Shown here in pieces: positions 46,324 to 58,262 of a stretch of DNA of 60,000 bases (within the stretch, counting starts at the first letter, position 1; each line of letters opens with the position of its first letter). The DNA comes from Antedon mediterranea. Taxonomy: Eukaryota; Echinodermata; Crinoidea; Comatulida; Antedonidae. The position numbers and the translations under genes were made by a program. The notes under the pieces were generated by a model. The model was given only the letters and a program-made list of their open reading frames with translations, did no database searches and was not told the DNA's origin. The stretch covers positions 22,056,288-22,116,287 of the forward strand of contig NC_092676.1 of assembly GCF_964355755.1 (NCBI RefSeq), read 5' to 3'.

Positions 46324-49256
46324 ATGTCTATCTTTCAAACCCTCACGCTGTTGGTACCATTGCTGTTTTCCAGCTGTTGTGTTTCCGTGAATGGTAAGAT
46401 TGATTTACCTTATTTTATTTTCAAACCGTTCAAATAAAGTGTCATTTATAACATATAGGGGCCTATAAAGTATAGGTTGCTGGCTTATGATATTGGTCAA
46501 ACATTGAAGGTGTCTGTCCGTCCTCCTTGGTCATTTCTCTAAATTAAACGTTGCATTTCAATGTCACAGAATGTTCACATATCACACCTATAACAAACGC
46601 TGCAAACAATAGTTCTTTATTTGCTAAGGAAGCCTATTGTTTTATTATTTACACATTACGTAGCTACACGAGGACTCTTGTTCAGTTTATAACATAAATG
46701 ATGTCACTATTAATTGACTCAGGGCCTCTGTTGGCCTATTCAATTACAAAAACATTTATTTACGTTCAAAAGACAACGAGTTATAAAAACAATAATGACA
46801 AGAGATAATTGAGAAAATGGACGAAAGCAATTGGAGAGTATTTTAAAAAAAAAATTACATATTTTTGAAAAATATACCATTCTAGTTTTATTATCCCGAA
46901 TACTGAACGTGTCCATTGTAGGTCCTATACCATAATTGTAGTTAAAAATAAGTTTAATCTCGAGGTGCAATAGAAAACATTATACAGTATTTATAAAACA
47001 ATTAAATTGTAATTCCAATATACGCTTAACGCTAAACTGGATATTAATTAATGTGTGCTAAAATGTGTATTCTATCCATGGAGGTAAAAATAAATACCTC
47101 CATGTTCTATCTATATCAAATTCACACACATTTCATATTGTAGGCCTACTGTAACGCTGAAAGCAATTACATACAATTGAAAGTAATTGTTTTAAAGCAT
47201 TATCGTTGTTGTACTGCACACCGTATTTGTTTTTATTTCTGTATTTGTTTCTGTGTACCAATTTTCAGAAACTGGCTGCTGGCTGGTTTTGTATGTTTTA
47301 TACCGTAGGCTTAACAATAAATAAATAACATATACATTTTACTTTTTAATATTTACTTCTTTACTTTTATTATTATATTTGTTTTAACAGAAGCAAGTGT
47401 ATGCCCAAAAGGTTGCATTTGTAACTATGAGAGATATCGGGGCGCTCCTCCTAGTACTTGGTGTTATAATTGGAATACTACCATACATACACAACTTGTA
47501 TTGTACAATGAGGATAATCCTATACAAATATTGTAAGTAGTAGTTTTTGTTTTTGTATTTTAACATTAATATTTGTCTATCACGAACAAATAACTTTCCC
47601 AGTGAGGGATAATAAATTATTTTTTTAAGTATATGATGAATAAGTATAATAAATAATTGTATCTTAATGCTCTTGAGCGTAAGTAAGAACCATTTCCTCT
47701 CCCATAAGCTCGATTCTGGAGGTCCACCAAAGCAAGAACTATAACGACTATAAAACCCAGCCAACATAACTCCCCTAATTAACAAAAATGTAAAATAACC
47801 ATTTATACATGTAAATAACTCAATCCAGAATAATTTCTGTAGACCAAAATCTAAGAATTCAATTGATAAAGGAACAGAAACAAAAATGGTGATGTCAATC
47901 AAGTGATTGGTATGAGAATTAAAATGTTAAAACTATCTTATAATATATTTTGACATCATTCAAGTACAAGAGCTGACATACCCATGCAGTATATTGTTAT
48001 GCTTTACCAATAAATACAAAATACGATATATTTGTTACCCCTCAGGCGCTGTATAGAACGGCCTGGCCAGAACGCGATTTTTTTTCGTACAGAATTTGGA
48101 GACCCCTTATGTTAAAGATAGCCGAAGTACTTCCTAAATATAACTCAACCTAACCCTTTAAATAATCTCTCTCACTATAAAGTAAAAAGAATTTACTGAT
48201 GGGATTCGAACCCCATTCGACAACACAGACGGCTTGACAGAAAGGGTTTGCATTAGTGAATTGTAGATTAATTCTTACGTCACACCTTATTGATATGACT
48301 AATGAATATTCATGTTTATTTTGTGATGTTTCATGTACGAAAAGAAACATCGCGGCCGGAACCATAGGTACATGACGGGATCATGACGGGACAACATTTT
48401 TACCAATATCTTATCTTATTTAAACATATCCACATGTGTGTAAATTAAATACGAAAGACCACAACAGACACACACGCAACAGTAATTTATAATATATAAT
48501 GTGGTGTTAATAATAGTATATTATATTAAACATTAAATAGGGTAAAATTAGAACTTTAAAACCAGTGTGAATTCATCCAGCATAAATAAATTAAGCTATT
48601 CATTTTGTCAGATAAAATTAGTAACAATTTAAAAAAATTACAGTAATATTATTATGTTAAATCATTAATTAATATTTCCATAAGATAGAAAATAGAACTT
48701 AAAAAAACTAGTGTAAATTCATCTGCATAAATGAATTTTAATATTTTTTTTTCAGATTAATTATAAGGAATCTTATTTTTTTTAATAGTATTTATTATTA
48801 GTAATAGGCCTATTAAATAATATTTTAGTTCATGCTTACAAATCTCTTAATTATTGTTTAGTAATTTTGTATGAGAATGAAAATGTAAAGATTGTATTAT
48901 TTTACCATGAAATTCAAGTGTAAGAGTTTTTATCTATGTTATACTTGCAATCTATTAATTAATTGTTGTCTGTGTATGAAAGTTAGAATGTTTAAATTAT
49001 CTTGATTTACCATTCAGTATATATTGACATCATTTTAAGTTCAATAGTTATACCCATACAGTATAAAGTATAATGTAGTATTACTAATGTAAATAATTTA
49101 AACATTTGAGGAAACAGAAAGACAGAATTATTGATATTGTAATTACTCCGTGTGCTTATTCTGTGCATTCTTTTTCTATTTGAGGTACGTGGATGGTAAT
49201 CAAATAAGTACATTGCCAGCCAATACATTTGCTGGTTTGACAGCATTGAAATATCT
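46324..49256 (+). CDS. LRR secretory protein, 5' three exons (partial)
   Basis: Exon 1 (46324-46393) encodes a signal peptide: Met, then a hydrophobic core TLLVPLLFSSCCVSV. Exon 2 (47391-47532) encodes an LRRNT-type cysteine cap (CPKGCICNYERYRG...C). Exon 3 (49185-49256) is exactly 72 nt and encodes one 24-residue leucine-rich repeat (YVDGNQISTLPANTFAGLTA, then LKYL) in the phase-2 to phase-2 format typical of LRR exons. Phases match: AAT G|AA, ATA TT|G, CT|. Extracellular ligand-binding or receptor role is expected from the family. Later repeats are not in the window; the 10.7 kb after exon 3 has no further LRR exon, and a copy of the sequence upstream of exon 3 begins at 59685, so the next LRR exon should lie just past the end. 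No ORF of the usual size is open here, so the call rests on splice logic and motif. Confidence 0.75.
47077..47104. repeat. Dispersed palindrome CATGGAGGTA, copy 2
   Basis: CATGGAGGTA and TACCTCCATG around an 8-nt spacer, in LRR intron 1. Confidence 0.8.
48074..48353. mobile_element. Long-TIR DNA element, short copy 2, 9-bp TSD
   Basis: 280-bp relative of 6870-12191. Starts GCGATTTTTTTTCGTACA and ends in the complement of GCGATGTTTCTTTTCGTACA. Flanked by GGCCAGAAC (48065-48073) and GGCCGGAAC (48354-48362), a 9-bp target duplication with one mismatch. Confidence 0.8.
48537..48900 (+). repeat. Intronic segment duplicated at 59685-60000
   Basis: Shares GTGTGAATTCATCCAGCATA, TTCCATARGATARAAAATAG and several other stretches in the same order with the window end. 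Lies about 300 bp upstream of the LRR exon. Confidence 0.8.
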
Positions 49257-49499
49257 GTAAGTGTATTGCTTTGTTTATGTATATTGTCACAAAATGTATT
49301 TATGAATTTGCTTTTCTTTCATCCAATCTACATGGTAGATGGATGAAGATATTGTTTTTAACCACGTGACTATGTGGCGTAGGTTTGTTGTTTATGTATA
49401 ATTTGTTATTGAGCTATGGAGAATTACTTCTTTTTTTTCCGAAATAAAAGATGAATGAATGAATGAATATTAATTAAGAGCATGGTGTCTGTAAAAATC

Positions 49500-50050
49500 A
49501 AAGATTTGGTGGCAGATGTAAAAAAATGGATTTCTCTCAAATTTTTACCATGAATAGACATTTCAATAAAAAGCATAGGCTATCTACAAAATTCATTTTA
49601 ATTTTTAGCCTCCGTTGCCATGACAACGGTCAATTATCCAAATTTTGTTGTTTGTGCAATTTTTTCACAGATTTTCTATAGTGAAAAAGTACAAACTTGT
49701 ATACTTATTTTAACCAAAAATACTTACAGTATACAGTTTTTGTTTATAGCAGTGTAAACAACATGTATTGAGTTCCATTTAATGTAGAAAAAAAATAAAT
49801 TACAAAATGGAGTTTGGTTGATACCATTATTTTAAAAAGGGGTGTTTTTAAAAAATATTTTTTTTATAAAAGTATACCTCATAAACGTACCTATAACTTC
49901 CAAAGTGGTGTTTTTAAATCAATGAGGTTTTTTAATTTGATAGTCAATAGGTTTGTCAACAATAATCACGAAAAAAACACTGGGGTAAATTTCGTACATA
50001 GGTTTTGTGTTGCCAGGAAAATACGAAAAATACAAAAAATATAACAAAGT
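49500..50050. repeat. Dispersed repeat, inverted copy at 59090-59640
   Basis: Reverse-complement homology through AAAAAAATGGATTTCTYTCA, TTGCCATGRCAACGG and AAAAAGGGGTGTTTTT in matching order. Confidence 0.7.
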
Positions 50051-50319
50051 ATCAACAAACAAAACACATGAAACACAATTTAAATATGGCTAATCCAATA
50101 ATAAAATGTATATGTGGCTTGTCATAATGCTACTAGAGTCATACGAATAGTTTAGATAAAATAGGAGAATGTGTTGCCAGGTTTATTTCAATTAATTGCC
50201 AGAAAAACAGTATTTTGCATTGAAATATTTAGTTGATGGAAAATAATGTTAAACTTGGAAATAATTGCGTCAATGGTTTTTATAAATTTTTTAATCTATT
50301 TTGTGTAAAGAGATACAGA

Positions 50320-51145
50320 AAGACCTCCCAAAAAATCTGACCTTGTAAATAGATCATTTGAGGTCAAAAGGGGTCAGCATGCAAAACAGGACAGGTCCCC
50401 ACTTTACTACAACTATTAATGTTTGATCAAAATTTACAAGATAGTTCATAACATTCTCAACAATTTTCATATTTTACCTATAGTGTTACCCTAGCAACCA
50501 TTTCTATGTGTAACTAAGGAAAGTAATTTTTAAAAAAACGTAAAAAATGGCGTTTTTATAAATACAAAGAATTGATTGCATTTGTAATTTTTCTCAATTT
50601 TACTTCTACTGCATTCCATTAATGAAAAACTTGACCTTGTAAATTCATTCATTTTGAGGTCAACATTTTACCATAGTAACTGTTTCTATGCGAAAATTTC
50701 AAAAAAATAAGGGTTTTTCATAAATACAAAACATTTTTTCTACATAGTTTTACATTTCTACTTTTTGCCAAATTTACTTTAAATACTGAATCCTAATAAT
50801 CTCAGAAAGAAAGTCTTGACGAATCTGAATAAAGGTAACAAATGATATTTAAATATGGAGTTTCATGAAAAAAAAAATTTTACATATTGAGGTCAAATGA
50901 CATCAACATTTTACCTATAGTGTATTGTAGCAACTGTTACGTTTCTATACGTAACTAAGTACAATATTTTTAATATGGGGTTTCATGACTACAAACAATA
51001 GATTACATAGCTTTACTACCTTTTCCCAAATTTACTTATCTACTGAATCCCAGAAAATGTCTGACCTTGTGAAAGGGTCATTTGTTGGGTCAAGTTATGT
51101 CAAAATGTATTATTTATGTTATCTTACAGTAGAACCTGTTTCTAT
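50320..51145. repeat. Degenerate satellite array, part 1
   Basis: Recurring modules of roughly 200-300 bp containing GACCTTGTRAA, TTTGAGGTCAA, CTGTTTCTATRYGTAACTAAG and GGGTTTCATGAATACAAA. The array resumes at 54733-54765 and at 58036-58262, so the elements at 51146-54732 and 57515-58035 are insertions into it. Confidence 0.7.
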
Positions 51146-51776
51146 TAGGCTATGGGGCATGAGCCAAAAAGAGGCCTAGAAAACGAATTTCGTGATCTCC
51201 TAACGGGGGGGAGGAAGATATTCACACAGTTTATAGTTAATAATTAGATTAACACAAATTCAGCCGGTCCCGCTTTCAAAAGTTACGCAATAAGTGTAAT
51301 TTTAGGTGTAAAAAAATCGAATTTCTCAACATAAAGAAATACATAGAAATAGCGCCCTCTATTTTGTATATTTTCTGTTAGTGTTAGTACTGGATAAAAT
51401 ACAATCGTTCCATTGGAATAACTTATACTGTATCTTTCTTTCACATTTAACATGCAATATTTTTATCATAATTTTGAGATTAATATTGTAGTCCTTGTAA
51501 GAAATGTATCTGTTAGTAAACCTTAATTAATATTTATTTAAGCACACTGAAAAGAAGATGCATTTTCAATCTTTATAATTCATGACTATGCTGTCACAAA
51601 ATATTTATTAATATTATCTCTCCTATATAATTGCAACTTTTTGTTTTCATTGGATGCATAACATAGAATTATAATCAATTAGTAATAAATCAAATGTTGC
51701 ATTATTGTTTTCATTGTAGATGTATAACATAGAATTATAATCAATTAGTAACAAATAAATGAAATTATTACAGCAA

Positions 51777-52245
51777 AGTTTCTTATAATACTCCTGTTTC
51801 TTAATATTGCTTATCATCTCATGGGTTCTTTATTTTATACTTTCTCATGGTTCATCCGTTATGTTACAAAATAGTTAAGTTACAAAATAGTTTAATATAA
51901 ATTTACATTTTATACTAATAGGCATATTAATGTATTGTAAGCATCAAAGTAGAAAGTTTCTTATAATACTCCTGTGTCTTAATATCGCTTATCATCTCAT
52001 GGTTCATCCATTACGTTACAAAATAGTTAAGTTACAAAATAGTTTAATATAAATTTACATTTTATAGGCATATTAATGTATTGTAAGCATCAAAGTAGAA
52101 AGTTTCTTATAATACTCCTGTGTCTTAATATTGCTTATCACCTCATGGGTTCTTTATTTATACTTTCTCATGGTTCATCCTTTACGTTACAAAATAGTTA
52201 AGTTACAAAATAGTTTAATATAAATTTACATATTATAGGCCTATT
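51777..52245. repeat. Three tandem repeats of 146-178 bp in element 2
   Basis: Units begin AGTTTCTTATAATACTCCTG at 51777, 51955 and 52101 and share TTACAAAATAGTTAAGTTAC. A separate two-copy repeat (GTTTTCATTG...ATAACATAGAATTATAATCA) precedes them at about 51643-51765. Confidence 0.9.
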
Positions 52246-52367
52246 ACATTAAAATCATGTAGACCAAGTAAAATGAACATTTGTAAACCATAAATTACAC
52301 TTAAACTACACTAAAAAGTTCTTCCTGCTCAAACTCTTCCTCATCATCGCTATCATCTCCATCAATT

Positions 52368-53400
52368 TCAAACATCTGATGTATGAAGAAGATTGTTACA
52401 GTTTTTGCACGAGCATAATTCTGTACAAGAGAATCCTAAGGATACACAGCATTTTTCATTTGCAACCCCTTCATTGCATTTTGACTTTTTACATGACCAG
52501 GATGACAATTCGAGAATGCTGTGTAGAGCAGGTTGCTTCTCCATCCAGTCAATTACGAGTTTATTATCGGCCATCTTCCACCCATTTCCAACAGGAGATG
52601 GAGCATTTTGTTGTTGAATAAAACTAGCTTTGTGAATTGAAGCTTGAGAATTGGCATGCTGAATATGTTTATATACAGTATCTTTATTGTGTGGCATCAT
52701 ATTTTCAGCTCTTGCATTCATTGAGAACATTGCATACCTTACTTCATTGACAGATTGGTTCTTGTGACAATACTGTACAGCCTACATACAAATGTTTCTA
52801 GATCACAAAGTAATTTATCTGAAAGTTTGCTGGTAGAATTGCCCAATGAAAAGAATGCATAAATTAGAGTTTTCCATTACGAGTTTCATTGCCTTCACTT
52901 TACCGTTCCCAAAAAAAGCGCTGACTGAATCGCATCCTGTGAAGCAATGTAGTCTAATTAATGCATTTGAAACATCATTTCCAATATGTTCCTGAATAGC
53001 CTGCAGATGAATTGTTCGGAGATTAGCATCTTTTCCAGTATTGAAATATAGGTGAGAGCCATGCAGACTTTTGCAAAATGCCAATCCAATAATAAAAACA
53101 TCATCAGTGTCAGGGCTGATTGTAACAATATCTTTACCACCATGGTGTGCAGCATACTTCGCATACAGAAACATTCTGGTGTCTGCCTCTTCTTGATTAA
53201 AACTTTTCCATTTGATTCTGAAATAGAATTGCATAATAATGATGATGTTATGAATACATTTATTCCCTTGAGGTGATCTGCTTCACACATGCTTCATATT
53301 TGAAAGAAGAACTTGATTAGCAGATAAAAATGTTTTCAACTGTTCTGGAATTTGCTGTTCGGCTTTTGGTATTTTAATTGTTTGTGAGCCGATGGCTACT
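52368..53400 (-). pseudogene. Nuclease-like protein remnant with Cys-rich C-terminus (element 2)
   Basis: Open pieces on the minus strand: 53234-52815 with QEEADTRMFLYAKYA, ISPDTDDVFIIG and LHCFTGCDSVSAFFGNGK, and 52730-52368 with GWKMADNKLVIDWME, then a Cys-rich end (CKKSKC, GFSCTELCSCKNCNN). The pieces are in order but in different frames; upstream, QTIKIPKAEQQIPEQLKTF is readable near 53380-53300. The N-terminal half of the protein is missing or unrecognisable. The E-E-A-D, D-T-D-D and G-C-D motifs match the spacing logic of FEN1/XPG-type PIN nucleases; this is motif-level inference. Related to the protein of element 1 but clearly a different subfamily. Confidence 0.65.
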
Positions 53401-55418
53401 CTTCGACTTCGTTCAGCATTTTTTATGCAGTTTGTGTAATTGCTACATGTGATCGCAGAACTCTCCTTCGTTTAGTAACTCTTCTGTTGACTCTAATCCT
53501 TGAAATTCTTCTGTAAAAAAAAAGAATACTAATTAATATTTATGATTCTAAATGTTTGTGTAATAAATATAATAATATAATCAGTTCAGTATCATCTATA
53601 CACTATTTAATATTGCAGTACAAGAATTCAAATAATATGTCTCAAATAACAACATAAAGCATCAGGTTGGTCCATTCTGTCCTTGCCTGAGGCTACTTGC
53701 CAAGGTTTGCATGCATTACCACATTGAATAATAAAATGCAAATGTTTTTTCCCAAGATGGAGGTACCATCAAACTAGGTCCACTACACAATAATACTGGG
53801 GCCACCCTAGCTAGGCCTAATTCATATTGTAATTATGGGTTCATTTTTTTTTTGGCCCAGATATTTAAAAAAAATTATATACTAGGCCTAGCCTACTCTA
53901 CGTAGGCTTAATACATATTAAAAAAATAAACTTTGTAGACTACCCACCGCCAACCTACCTAGCTAGGCTTTTTTTAGCAAGGCAGTATGATATGAACTAA
54001 TTACTGGGCCTAGCTAGCCTAGGCTAGACCTATCATTAAAACAAATAGAATTTACCTTCTTCATTGTTGGATGAATTAACATCCTCTATTTCATATTTTA
54101 CTGCTCGCCTTTGTTTGCTACAATCAGTGAAATATTGATAGCATCTTTTTATGACATCCAGCGTCGCCAGGAATTGGTAACAAGTATTGGTAAGCTCCTC
54201 TCAATATTTTCAAAAGGATTTGCGGCTACAAAACTCCTTTTGATTGCCGCTTAGATTGCACCAACTTTTTGTACACATTAAAAAAGTTTTCCATTTGGTT
54301 TCTGTGAATGTTAATATTGTCCCAGAATTAGATGTATTGTGTCAATAACAACGTTTTTGATCATCAGAAGATGACATCTTCCTGCTCCGCGCTCCAGAAG
54401 AACAACACATGTTTGTTTACAATCGTCTAGTAGCCGTATCCCGCTGTGTAAGGGAATCTGATTGGACAGTTACTGTTGCACAGCTCCATGAGTTAAAAGA
54501 CAAATTTTTTGATTGGTCAATTGTGCGACCTGTACTGACCTACAAAAATTTTCTATATCGCAATAAAATACATATAAAAACAAACATATTTCGTTGACGC
54601 GTAAAATTTACAAGCGGGACCGGCCAGTTTAAGGTTATCTATATTTTTGTTATAATTGTCATAGCAATTTTATTCTCCCCCCCGATAGGGGATCACGAAA
54701 TGAAACGATAGAAGGCCATGCCCCATAGCCTATATGCGTAACTAAGGATAATTGTTTTTCGCGCCGCGGCTCTAGCCAGCTATGTCCCAGGAGGACACAT
54801 TCATTAATAAGCTGTTTCATAGCGGTAGCTTTAGTATCTAAGGCTGACAGTTTTGTGAATTTGGAAACTCGACTATAATTTATAGGTAGCTGCTGGACCC
54901 AAAAAACGTCTGGGAGAAGAGAGTCTATATGAAAGCCTTTGCTGATAATACAGTATTATTGAGATGTAGACGGAAATCTGTAAAATCTTGATCAATAAAT
55001 AATAACTTCGTTTTTGCTGTCAACCAGGCCGGTATTATAATAAGTCACTGTCAAATAATCATTCGATAATGGTCAAAACTTTATTTTGGCTCTGTCAACA
55101 TAAAGGGAGGTATTTACAATGACTTTCTTTGACTGTCAATCTAGGCCAATGTTATAATAATACGCCGTCAGATATTAAATCATTGAAACAGTCCTCGTAA
55201 ATTTTTTGTTGGTTATCAGATGCCGTGGGGGGTCCAATCAATTATCGTCAGAAGGTGAACAATCAGTCTAGGTAGCAGCAGCAGAACGCCTGCTCCATTA
55301 ATTAATCCAGAAAAAGGTTTGTACATTATCTATTTGTTAATTAGCCTTCTCCTAACACAATTATATTTTCTTTAAAAAAAAGGTTTTATAAGTGGTTTCA
55401 ACATTTATGACAGTAATG

Positions 55419-55545
55419 TCTCTATTTAAAACTAAGATATCTTAGTTTTTAATAGAGATATCTTAGTTTTTAATAGAGATATCTTAAATAAGATATCTCT
55501 ATTTAAAACTAAGATATCTCTATTAAAAACTAAGATATCTCTATT
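55419..55545. repeat. Head-to-head palindromic array of an AAGATATCTCTATT motif
   Basis: About six 18-21 bp units, each holding the palindrome GATATC, arranged first in alternating then in mirrored orientation, so the whole tract can fold into long hairpins. Followed at 55622-55640 by a TA microsatellite. Confidence 0.85.
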
Positions 55546-55669
55546 GCTTGAATAAATGACAGCTTGGCGCGCCATATGAAAGTGTTGGTGAATTCATAAT
55601 TATACTTAATATTATATTTATTTATATATATATATATATAATTATATTATTATACAATTGAAAGCAAAA

Positions 55670-56850
55670 CCCGTTGAATCTCAAATCATTAGGACTAGAA
55701 ATTTGGCTTATCAATCAAATAAATACTTTCGTTCAAAATGAAACTCCAACCTCTCTAATCAAAAGATTGAACTCGAAAACGGACCGTTTTTTTGAATTGG
55801 GTATGTTGAAACATTTCAATATTCATTTAAAAAAGTACATTAATTATGGTATTGATCAGTGGCTATAGAGGCGTAAAAACCCTCGGTCAATATCATGTAA
55901 AATGCACTGTGGAAGGGTCATTATTAAGACTGCAAAATTGGGCTTATCAACAAATAAATACTTTCGTTCAAAATGTAAAATCAAGGCTGAAAAATTGGGC
56001 TTATCAACAACAAAATATTTTATTATTAGACGCGATAACATCAAGGATAATCAGTATAATTATTAATATAGCCACTGTTACTAGTTTTATTCTACATGCT
56101 AAAGTAAATAAAAATCCACTAGAAAACAAGCAAGTCTGAATGTTATGCTTATTAGCCATGTTATGTTTGTTACTGTAGGCCTATGATTGTTTGTAATGTC
56201 CACATATTATTTCCGTGGGCATATCCATAGTGTATCACTCACAAAAAAGACGTGTGAGGTTCTTTCTTTAGATTTTCAAGAATGATTTGTGTTACAGGTT
56301 GACACAAGAGTCAAATGCTCAAGATATCGGCTAACGCCATGGAACCCTTGGCTTATCAATGAATAATAAATACAGTACTACTTTCGTTCAATTGAAATCG
56401 GAATCTGACCGTTTCATTAAATTGGGTGTGATTAGGCCTAAACATATAATAATTTATTAAAAAGGTACAATAAAAACAAATGCATCAGAGGCGTAAAGAA
56501 CCCACGGTCAATATCATGTAAAATGTATATGGTATACGCACTGTGGAAGGGGTCATTATTATTAAACTGGAAAATTCGGCTTATCAACAAATAAATACTT
56601 TCGTTTAAAATGTAAAATAAGACTGCCAAATTGGGCTTATCAACAAATAAATACTTTCGTTCAAAATGTAAAATAAGACTGCACAATTGGGCTTATCAAC
56701 AAATAAAATACTTTTTTTTCAAAATGTAAAATTAAAACTGGAAAATTGGGCTTATAAACAAATAAATACTTTTTTTCAAAATGTAAAATTAAGACTGGAA
56801 AATTGGGCTTATAAACAAATAAATACTTCCGTTCAAAATGTAAGAAAACA
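55670..56850. repeat. Duplicated block containing a 56-59 bp minisatellite
   Basis: Basic unit GGCTTATCAACAAATAAATA plus TTTCGTTCAAAATGTAAAAT, five copies at about 56566-56850, two at 55930-56010 and a singleton near 55705. Larger flanks (GGCGTAAAR-ACCC...GGTCAATATCATGTAAAATG) are also duplicated (55869 and 56490), so a block of about 600 bp was doubled first. Repetitive open frames here (NWAYQQINTF and the like) are by-products. Confidence 0.8.
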
Positions 56851-56871
56851 TTTTTTAAATATAATCCTTAA

Positions 56872-57025
56872 GCTCTGTCTATTATACTATCAAACTAAAT
56901 ATGATGTGCCCATATTATATAGACATGACGATGTCATATCACTACGATAATCGGGCATATCACTACCATATTTGGGCACATCATACTTTTTTTGTTAAAC
57001 TAGTTGGGACAGTGTAGACACAGAA
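56872..57025. mobile_element. MITE of the CTCTGTCTACACTATCAAAC family
   Basis: TTAA at 56868-56871, left end GCTCTGTCTATTATACTATC, inner GATGTCATATCACTAC and TTTTGTTAAACTAGTT, right end complement GTGTAGACACAGA. Right TTAA lost. Confidence 0.7.
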
Positions 57026-57514
57026 CTATGTGATCGAAACATAAGTCGGAATTGGACTGACGCGATTGATTTAATTGAGTATTTTTATTAATGTAATGAT
57101 TCATTAAAAACTATAATACCGATACGCGTTTGGTACAATGGGGCAAAAAACCCTGAGAAATAATGTTATAACGCGATTTGGTGATAGCTTAGCAATAATA
57201 CAACCCATATAAAATAAATGTTATTCTACAGACAGTAATTATATATTCAAAAGCCATATTATTATTATTATCAATACCTAAATGCGATAGTAATAACCAC
57301 ATACATTATTCCCAATACAAGTTTGTGCGTTTAATTCTAGAAAGAAACGACTGTGCTGACAGGCCAATGACATAAATCACAAGTAAAGTCCCAATTGTTC
57401 ACTTGCGTTTTGATTGACCGACCTATTATATTAGATTAATGAAGACTGTTCTTACAACTGTCCAGTCAAAAAGTTACGCGGCGTTTTTTGTAAGAAATAT
57501 TTCTTGTTTAAATA

Positions 57515-58035
57515 CAGTTGAACCTCCCGTAAGTGGCCACCCTCGGGACCTGGAAAAGTGGCCGCTTACGGGCGGTGACCCCTTACGGGAGGTTCTGCCG
57601 ATAAAGGGCCAAAATCACTTATTATGGCTATATACGATATTCTTAACGATCAATTTTCCAGCTAATTGTAGGCCTATTATTATTTATAATCAGGTGGTTT
57701 AGTATTTTTTAGCATTTTCAAACAAATTTTAAAAACTTTTATCATATCAAAAATGGTCGGTCAAAATCTGTGTAGTTTTCTCATCTCTTCACAGTAATGT
57801 TTTTAAAACCTCTTCAAAATAAAGCTAATATATAAAGAAATACAATAAACATGCACCTCTAATTCATAGGTCCATGCAATAAGTATCACATTTTTCGATT
57901 GGCCGCTTACAAAAAATCTCATTTTTAGTATAAAAAGGTGCCCGCAGCTACTTACGGTAAGCACCAAATGCACTAATTAGATAGGAAGAACAAACAGGCT
58001 TTTCAAAATGCGTCCGTTGAGGGAGGTGGCCGCTG
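57515..58035. mobile_element. pogo/Tigger-like MITE with TA TSD
   Basis: 521 bp, ends CAGTTGAACCTCCCGTAAGT and the complement of CAGCGGCCACCTCCCTCAAC, flanked by TA at 57513-57514 and 58036-58037. CAG termini and repeated GTGGCC/GCTTACGG motifs near both ends are characteristic of pogo-group elements. No transposase. Confidence 0.7.
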
Positions 58036-58262
58036 TAAATAAAATATGGGGTTTCATGAATAAAAATAATCACAGAAGAAAGTGCTTACGAATATGACCT
58101 TGTGAAATGGTAATTTGAAAATGCAAATAAGGCATGCCTGCTAATACTCTACAAATTTAAAATTGTATGAGATAAATATGCAAAATCTAAAGAATATCTC
58201 ATTTTTAGTTACCATAGTAACTGTTGCTATCCATAACTAAGGGAAATTAAATAATTATCAGA
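58036..58262. repeat. Satellite array, part 2
   Basis: GGGTTTCATGAATAAAAATA, GACCTTGTGAAATGG and GTAACTGTTGCTATCCATAA continue the module seen at 50320-51145. Confidence 0.65.

Larger units (their letters stand above)
51146..54732 (-). mobile_element. Element 2: nuclease-like/Cys-rich DNA element with TIRs and TAT TSD
   Basis: 3587 bp. TIRs of about 60 bp start TAGGCTATGGGGCATG and share ATTTCGTGATC and CGGGGGGGAG (51146-51212; complement about 54675-54732). Subterminal inverted CCGGTCCCGCTT occurs at both ends. TAT at 51143-51145 and 54733-54735 flanks it; satellite paralogs such as TTTCTATACGTAACTAAG show one copy, confirming a 3-bp target duplication. The coding remnants run on the minus strand and three tandem repeats (51777-52245) lie between the ORF end and the left TIR. 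Confidence 0.8.

Noticed and set aside
53052-53276. Plus-strand 74-residue frame
   Set aside because: Antisense of the element 2 nuclease-like segment.
56687-56950. 87-residue frame with NWAYKQINTF repeats
   Set aside because: Minisatellite by-product; unit lengths of 56-59 bp are not multiples of three throughout.
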